DNA of 64,000 nucleotides, taken from positions 124,001 through 188,000 of the forward strand of contig NZ_VHLL01000004.1 of NCBI RefSeq assembly GCF_025384765.1, in the 5' to 3' direction. Position numbers and translations under genes: made by a program. The notes below the pieces were generated by a model. That model did not search any database, was not told where the DNA came from, and saw only the letters and a program-made list of their open reading frames with translations. How positions within the stretch are numbered: the first letter of the stretch is position 1; each line of letters opens with the position of its first letter. This stretch comes from Methanoculleus formosensis. Lineage in GTDB: Archaea > Halobacteriota > Methanomicrobia > Methanomicrobiales > Methanoculleaceae. Of this stretch, positions 60,957 to 64,000 are shown piece after piece.

Positions 60957-61451
60957 ATGGCACCGGAGAAGAACCTCGAACTTGCCACATTCGGCGCTGG
61001 ATGTTTCTGGGGCGTCGAGGAGGCGTTCCGGCGCGTGCCGGGGGTCAAGGATACCGCGGTAGGGTTCATGGGCGGCACCACCTCAAACCCGACCTATGAG
61101 GGCGTCTGCACGGGAAGGACCGGGCACGCCGAGGTCGTGCAGGTGACCTACGACCCCGATGAAGTCCCGTACCGGACGCTCCTCGACGCCTTCTGGGACG
61201 CCCACGACCCGACCACCCCGAATCGGCAGGGACCCGACATCGGGGCGCAGTACCGGTCGGCGATATTCTTCCACACCCCGGAGCAGGAGGCGGAGGCCCG
61301 GGCCTCAAAGGAGGAGGCAGGCCGCTCGGGAAGGTTCCGCCGCCCCATCGTCACCGCGATCGAGCCCGCGGGGACGTTCTGGCGGGCCGAGGAGTATCAC
61401 CAGCAGTACTTCGCGAAGCGCGGGGGCGGGCAGTGCCGGACGATGTGGTAG
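60957..61451 (+). CDS. msrA: peptide methionine sulfoxide reductase A
   Basis: 164 residues. [21 protein letters not shown] gives the catalytic Cys16 in [28 protein letters not shown] and [23 protein letters not shown] are the standard MsrA core. The C-terminus ends CRTMW, with one possible resolving cysteine. It reduces methionine-S-sulfoxide with thioredoxin-type donors. Single gene, leader with no strong ribosome site. Confidence 0.95.
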   Translation: MAPEKNLELATFGAGCFWGVEEAFRRVPGVKDTAVGFMGGTTSNPTYEGVCTGRTGHAEVVQVTYDPDEVPYRTLLDAFWDAHDPTTPNRQGPDIGAQYRSAIFFHTPEQEAEARASKEEAGRSGRFRRPIVTAIEPAGTFWRAEEYHQQYFAKRGGGQCRTMW

Positions 61452-61869
61452 GGGATTTCTTCTGACTGCCAGGAGGCCCGGGTTTTAACTCGCAGCGCTA
61501 CTATGTGGCATTTAACTTCGTAAAGTCCGTACACGGCTTTCCAGTGGCTATCGCCATGACTGCCCCCGCCCCCAGGGGCGGGGGAGGAGGCCGAAGGCCG
61601 GGCGGGGTGGGGGTTACAGGTTAGCCTTACGAGGTAGAGACAGGGGAGGGGGGATGCCCCCCCTCCCCGTCGGCCCCACCCCCAATGGCGATATCCCCAC
61701 GAAATCCGTGGTTCGTTGCGCGACAGGATCGGAGCACGAAAAGCGTTGAGGCTTCGAGGTGCGCAGCCCCATGTCCACGGTATCGGGCTTACGCTCATGC
61801 CACTGTTTAGAAAAATAGGCTCATGGCCGGATGCAGGGCAGGCACCGCTAAATCGGCACCAACCCCCCT
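61452..61869. repeat. intergenic region with full-length dispersed GC-rich repeat
   Basis: No gene. At 61546-61618 lies the part shared (inverted) with 7491-7571, and at 61637-61701 the part shared with 58966-59027, so this is the composite, possibly complete element. Both parts contain hairpins and share the GCTATCGCCA / TGGCGATA ends, which are themselves complementary: TATCGCCA at 61549-61556 against TGGCGATA at 61686-61693. The interval after 61702 shows nothing. Confidence 0.75.
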
Positions 61870-62295
61870 TCACTCTTTCTGCGCCGGAACCCCGATCTTG
61901 AACCCCACGCCCTCGAACGAGGCGACCCGGCGGTCGCCCGAGTAGACGTCGACGGCATAGACCGAGGTCCTCTCCGTCTCAGAGACCTTGCGGGCGACCG
62001 CTTCGAGCGTCGCTCCTGCAGGCACGGAGAGGTACTGGATATACGCCGAGAGCCCTATCTGGTCCTCCCCGCTCAGGTTCCCGGCGATACCAAACGCGTG
62101 GTCCGCGAGGGCGAAGATCGCGCCCCCGTGGGTCGTGCCGTGACCGTTCTTCATCCCCGCGGTCGGCATGGAGACCCGGACGCGATCGCCCTCGATCGCC
62201 GTCACCCTCATCCCGAGGCGGCGTGCAAATGGGCAGGCGTCGGACCGGCGCACCACATCGCCATAAGCCTCCGGGATGGATCCGGTCTCACCCAT
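61870..62295 (-). CDS. PaaI-type hotdog thioesterase
   Basis: 141 residues from the ATG at 62295. The hotdog core is clear: NGHGTTHGGAIFALADHAFG (about 63-82) is the H-G-G active-site loop with the aspartate that serves catalysis. YIQYLSVPAGATLEAVARKV is the following strand set. It hydrolyses acyl-CoA, likely a phenylacetyl or similar small acyl group. The start is five bases upstream of the next gene's end, so they are in one operon. Confidence 0.9.
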   Translation of the reverse strand: MGETGSIPEAYGDVVRRSDACPFARRLGMRVTAIEGDRVRVSMPTAGMKNGHGTTHGGAIFALADHAFGIAGNLSGEDQIGLSAYIQYLSVPAGATLEAVARKVSETERTSVYAVDVYSGDRRVASFEGVGFKIGVPAQKE

Positions 62296-62299
62296 AGCG

Positions 62300-62998
62300 C
62301 TACTTGTACTCCCGCTGCGTGTAGGTGGCATTGCCGGTCTCGCCGCCGCGAAGAACGATATAGAACCATTCCCAGAGCGACTTGAGCGTCCCGAACTGCT
62401 GGTAGCGCCGCATCGAGAACCCGACCTTCAGGCGGGGATCGAGGTAGACCTTCCCGAGCTTGCGCATCCTCTGCGCGATCTCGAGATCGTCCCCGGCATC
62501 GATGCAGCGGTACATCCCCGCCCGCATGAACGCCTCCCGGTCGAAGGCCGTGTTGCACCCGAGCGTGAAGTATATCGTCCGGGTGTGGTAGCCCAGGCGC
62601 GAGAAGATATTTGCGCCGAGAAGCGAGAGCCGGTTCCTGAAAGAGTCCTCGATCGGATAGACCGTGCCGTAGAGCTGCACGATATCCCGCTCCGCGAAGT
62701 TCCTCTCGATCCGCTCCACCCAGTCCCGGGGGAGGATGCAGTCGGCATCTGTCGTCGCGACGATATCGCCCCTGGCCGCCATCGCCCCGTCGTTTCGGGC
62801 TCCTCCAACCCGCTTGCTCGTCTGGATGAAGACCTTATCCGCAAGGGGCCCGGCCAGTTCCCGGGTCTTATCCTTCGAGTCTCCGTCGACGACGATGATC
62901 TCGTAGGACTCCCGCGGCACCGTCTGGTCGGCGAGCGACCTAAGACAGCGTTCGATGTTCTGCTCTTCGTTGTAAGTCGGCACGACTACGGAGATCAT
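62300..62998 (-). CDS. family 2 glycosyltransferase
   Basis: 232 residues from the ATG at 62998. VVPTYNEEQNIERCLRSL (5-22), IVVDGDSKDKT and ATTDADCILPRDW (the metal-binding D-x-D) mark a GT-A inverting enzyme, and DAGDDLEIAQRMRK is the usual acidic-loop motif. One C-terminal membrane-proximal segment is seen (LWEWFYIVL). It would transfer a sugar to a lipid or protein glycan at the membrane. It precedes the thioesterase and follows another glycosyltransferase. Confidence 0.9.
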   Translation of the reverse strand: MISVVVPTYNEEQNIERCLRSLADQTVPRESYEIIVVDGDSKDKTRELAGPLADKVFIQTSKRVGGARNDGAMAARGDIVATTDADCILPRDWVERIERNFAERDIVQLYGTVYPIEDSFRNRLSLLGANIFSRLGYHTRTIYFTLGCNTAFDREAFMRAGMYRCIDAGDDLEIAQRMRKLGKVYLDPRLKVGFSMRRYQQFGTLKSLWEWFYIVLRGGETGNATYTQREYK

Positions 62999-63068
62999 TC
63001 CTCGATCAACTCCCGGTATAATTGTTGATACCGCGCTCCTATAAGCGTGATGCCGCATCTCCCGGCCG

Positions 63069-64000
63069 TTATCCGGCCAGCTCCCGGTAGAGATCGATGT
63101 GGCGGGTCGCGATCGTCCTGATATCGAACCCCTCCGTGAACGGCCGGGAGAGCGCCGCGTGCCGCCCGAGCAGACCCCGATCCTCGATCAGCGTCCCGGC
63201 CTCCTCCGTGTCGTCGAAGTACACGGCGGTGTCGCTGAAGTTCCCGGTGAACTCAGGGATCCTCCGGGCGACGACCGGCAGGCCGGTCGCGAACGCCTCC
63301 AATGCGACCATCGGGAGCCCCTCCGCGTAGGAGGGGATGAAGAAGAGATCGGCGCTGCAGTAGGCGGCGGTGATGTCATCGACAAAACCCGTGAAGAGGA
63401 CATTCTTCCCGGCATGGCTTTTCCGCTCCTCGATCATGCTGTAGTCCTGGGAGAGCCTCCCGTAGGGGAACCCGCCGACCCAGACGAACCGGACGTCCGG
63501 GTGCCTGTTTGCGAGGGCGAGGAAGTCGTAGATGCCCTTCCTCGGCGTCTGCTGGGCGACGGTGAGCACCATCCACTCTTCCTCCCCGATGTCGTACCGC
63601 TTTCTGAATGCCGCCCGCTTCTCCGGGTTCGGCTGGAACTTCTCTCGGTCCACGCCGTTCGGGATGAGGGTGGTCTCGACGCCCGGGGCGATCTCGTGGA
63701 CCTCCGCATCACAGAGGGGCGAGATGGTGATGATGTGGTCGAAACCCCCGTAGATGTTCGGGTAGAAGTGGTTTACGGTCTCGGAGAAGGCGACGTTCCC
63801 CGTGTTGAGGCGGGGGGTCGAGTGAGCCGTGAGCACCTTGACGCCGTGGCTGTACTTCCTGTTCGTCAGGGCGAGAGGGCCGAAGGTGTGGTAGTGGACG
63901 AGATCGAAGTCGCGGCCGCGGGCGTTCCAGGCCATCTTCGGGCAGGACTCCTCCCTCGCGAGCGCGTTGTAGAGCATCTTCGCCAGGGTGGCGCACCCGA
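63069..64000 (-). CDS. family 4 glycosyltransferase, N-terminus outside the window
   Basis: At least 309 residues; the frame remains open to the right edge (GCATLAKMLYN precedes the first methionine), so the gene is cut. It has the GT-B layout: FDLVHYHTFGPLAL with the acceptor-domain strand, PNGVDREKFQPNPEKR, LTVAQQTPRKGIYDFL, and the nucleotide-sugar E-x7-E region FIPSYAEGLPMVALEAFATG. It transfers a sugar from UDP- or GDP-donors with retention. With the GT2 gene it suggests a surface-glycan cluster that continues to the right. Confidence 0.88.
   Translation of the reverse strand, partial: GCATLAKMLYNALAREESCPKMAWNARGRDFDLVHYHTFGPLALTNRKYSHGVKVLTAHSTPRLNTGNVAFSETVNHFYPNIYGGFDHIITISPLCDAEVHEIAPGVETTLIPNGVDREKFQPNPEKRAAFRKRYDIGEEEWMVLTVAQQTPRKGIYDFLALANRHPDVRFVWVGGFPYGRLSQDYSMIEERKSHAGKNVLFTGFVDDITAAYCSADLFFIPSYAEGLPMVALEAFATGLPVVARRIPEFTGNFSDTAVYFDDTEEAGTLIEDRGLLGRHAALSRPFTEGFDIRTIATRHIDLYRELAG

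Noticed and set aside
1-64000. CRISPR array
   Set aside because: No set of regularly spaced direct repeats of 24-40 bases was seen; the nearest is the 10-base triple repeat at 21009.

Overview
The window most likely comes from a mesophilic methanogenic archaeon of the Methanomicrobiales, and the gene content and high-GC codon use resemble Methanoculleus. Evidence for this includes a fused formaldehyde-activating enzyme/hexulose-6-phosphate synthase, beta-ribofuranosylaminobenzene-5'-phosphate synthase (methanopterin pathway), a 5'-deoxyadenosine deaminase/thioinosine phosphorylase pair, archaeal TATA boxes, and a tRNA-Trp whose intron carries a box C/D guide RNA. No search could be run; all assignments come from reading motifs and context.

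Layout. 1-13.1 kb is ordinary GC-rich chromosome: a GATE-domain membrane protein cut by the window edge, two SRPBCC proteins, an alpha/beta hydrolase with a broken N-terminus, a CPBP intramembrane protease, an SDR/acetoacetate-decarboxylase-like pair, paired membrane proteins, a triple-repeat extracytoplasmic sensor-like protein, a methyltransferase/4Fe-4S pair, a VOC protein, a lipoprotein and a B3/B4-domain protein. 13.2-23.7 kb is a toxin-antitoxin graveyard and nursery: VapBC, MntA/HepT, DUF104-like/PIN, HicBA, a MazF three-gene operon, four near-identical HicB-like genes without a complete HicA, an AlbA_2-type ATP-binding protein, and many short relics of these same genes stitched end to end.

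23.7-40.6 kb is a visibly A/T-richer block, the main find: a class 2 DISARM-like anti-phage locus (drmE-like, drmA, drmB, drmC and the cytosine methyltransferase drmMII). It also holds a Vsr-type endonuclease at the head, a nuclease-DUF2075 ATPase as fourth gene of the drmABC run, and a 1393-residue iron-sulfur nuclease/SF1 helicase of Dna2/Cas4 type convergent to the run. In this reading DrmMII marks self DNA, Vsr limits mutation caused by 5-methylcytosine, DrmA/B/C/E restrict incoming DNA, and the two extra nuclease-helicases would add DNA processing. The last point is inference.

41-43.9 kb holds two overlapping P-loop ATPase genes under a TATA box flanked by two tandem inverted repeats. 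44.1-64 kb is again housekeeping: tRNA-Ala, nicotinate phosphoribosyltransferase, the DadD/MTI phosphorylase operon, an acyl-CoA synthetase, intron-containing tRNA-Trp, a YetF-like protein, Fae-Hps, a YdbS/YdbT-like PH-domain pair, a lipoprotein metallophosphoesterase, a small A/T-rich patch with a NucS-like nuclease, beta-RFAP synthase, a DUF2148 ferredoxin-like protein, MsrA, a hotdog thioesterase and two glycosyltransferases. A dispersed GC-rich repeat occurs in three intergenic regions.
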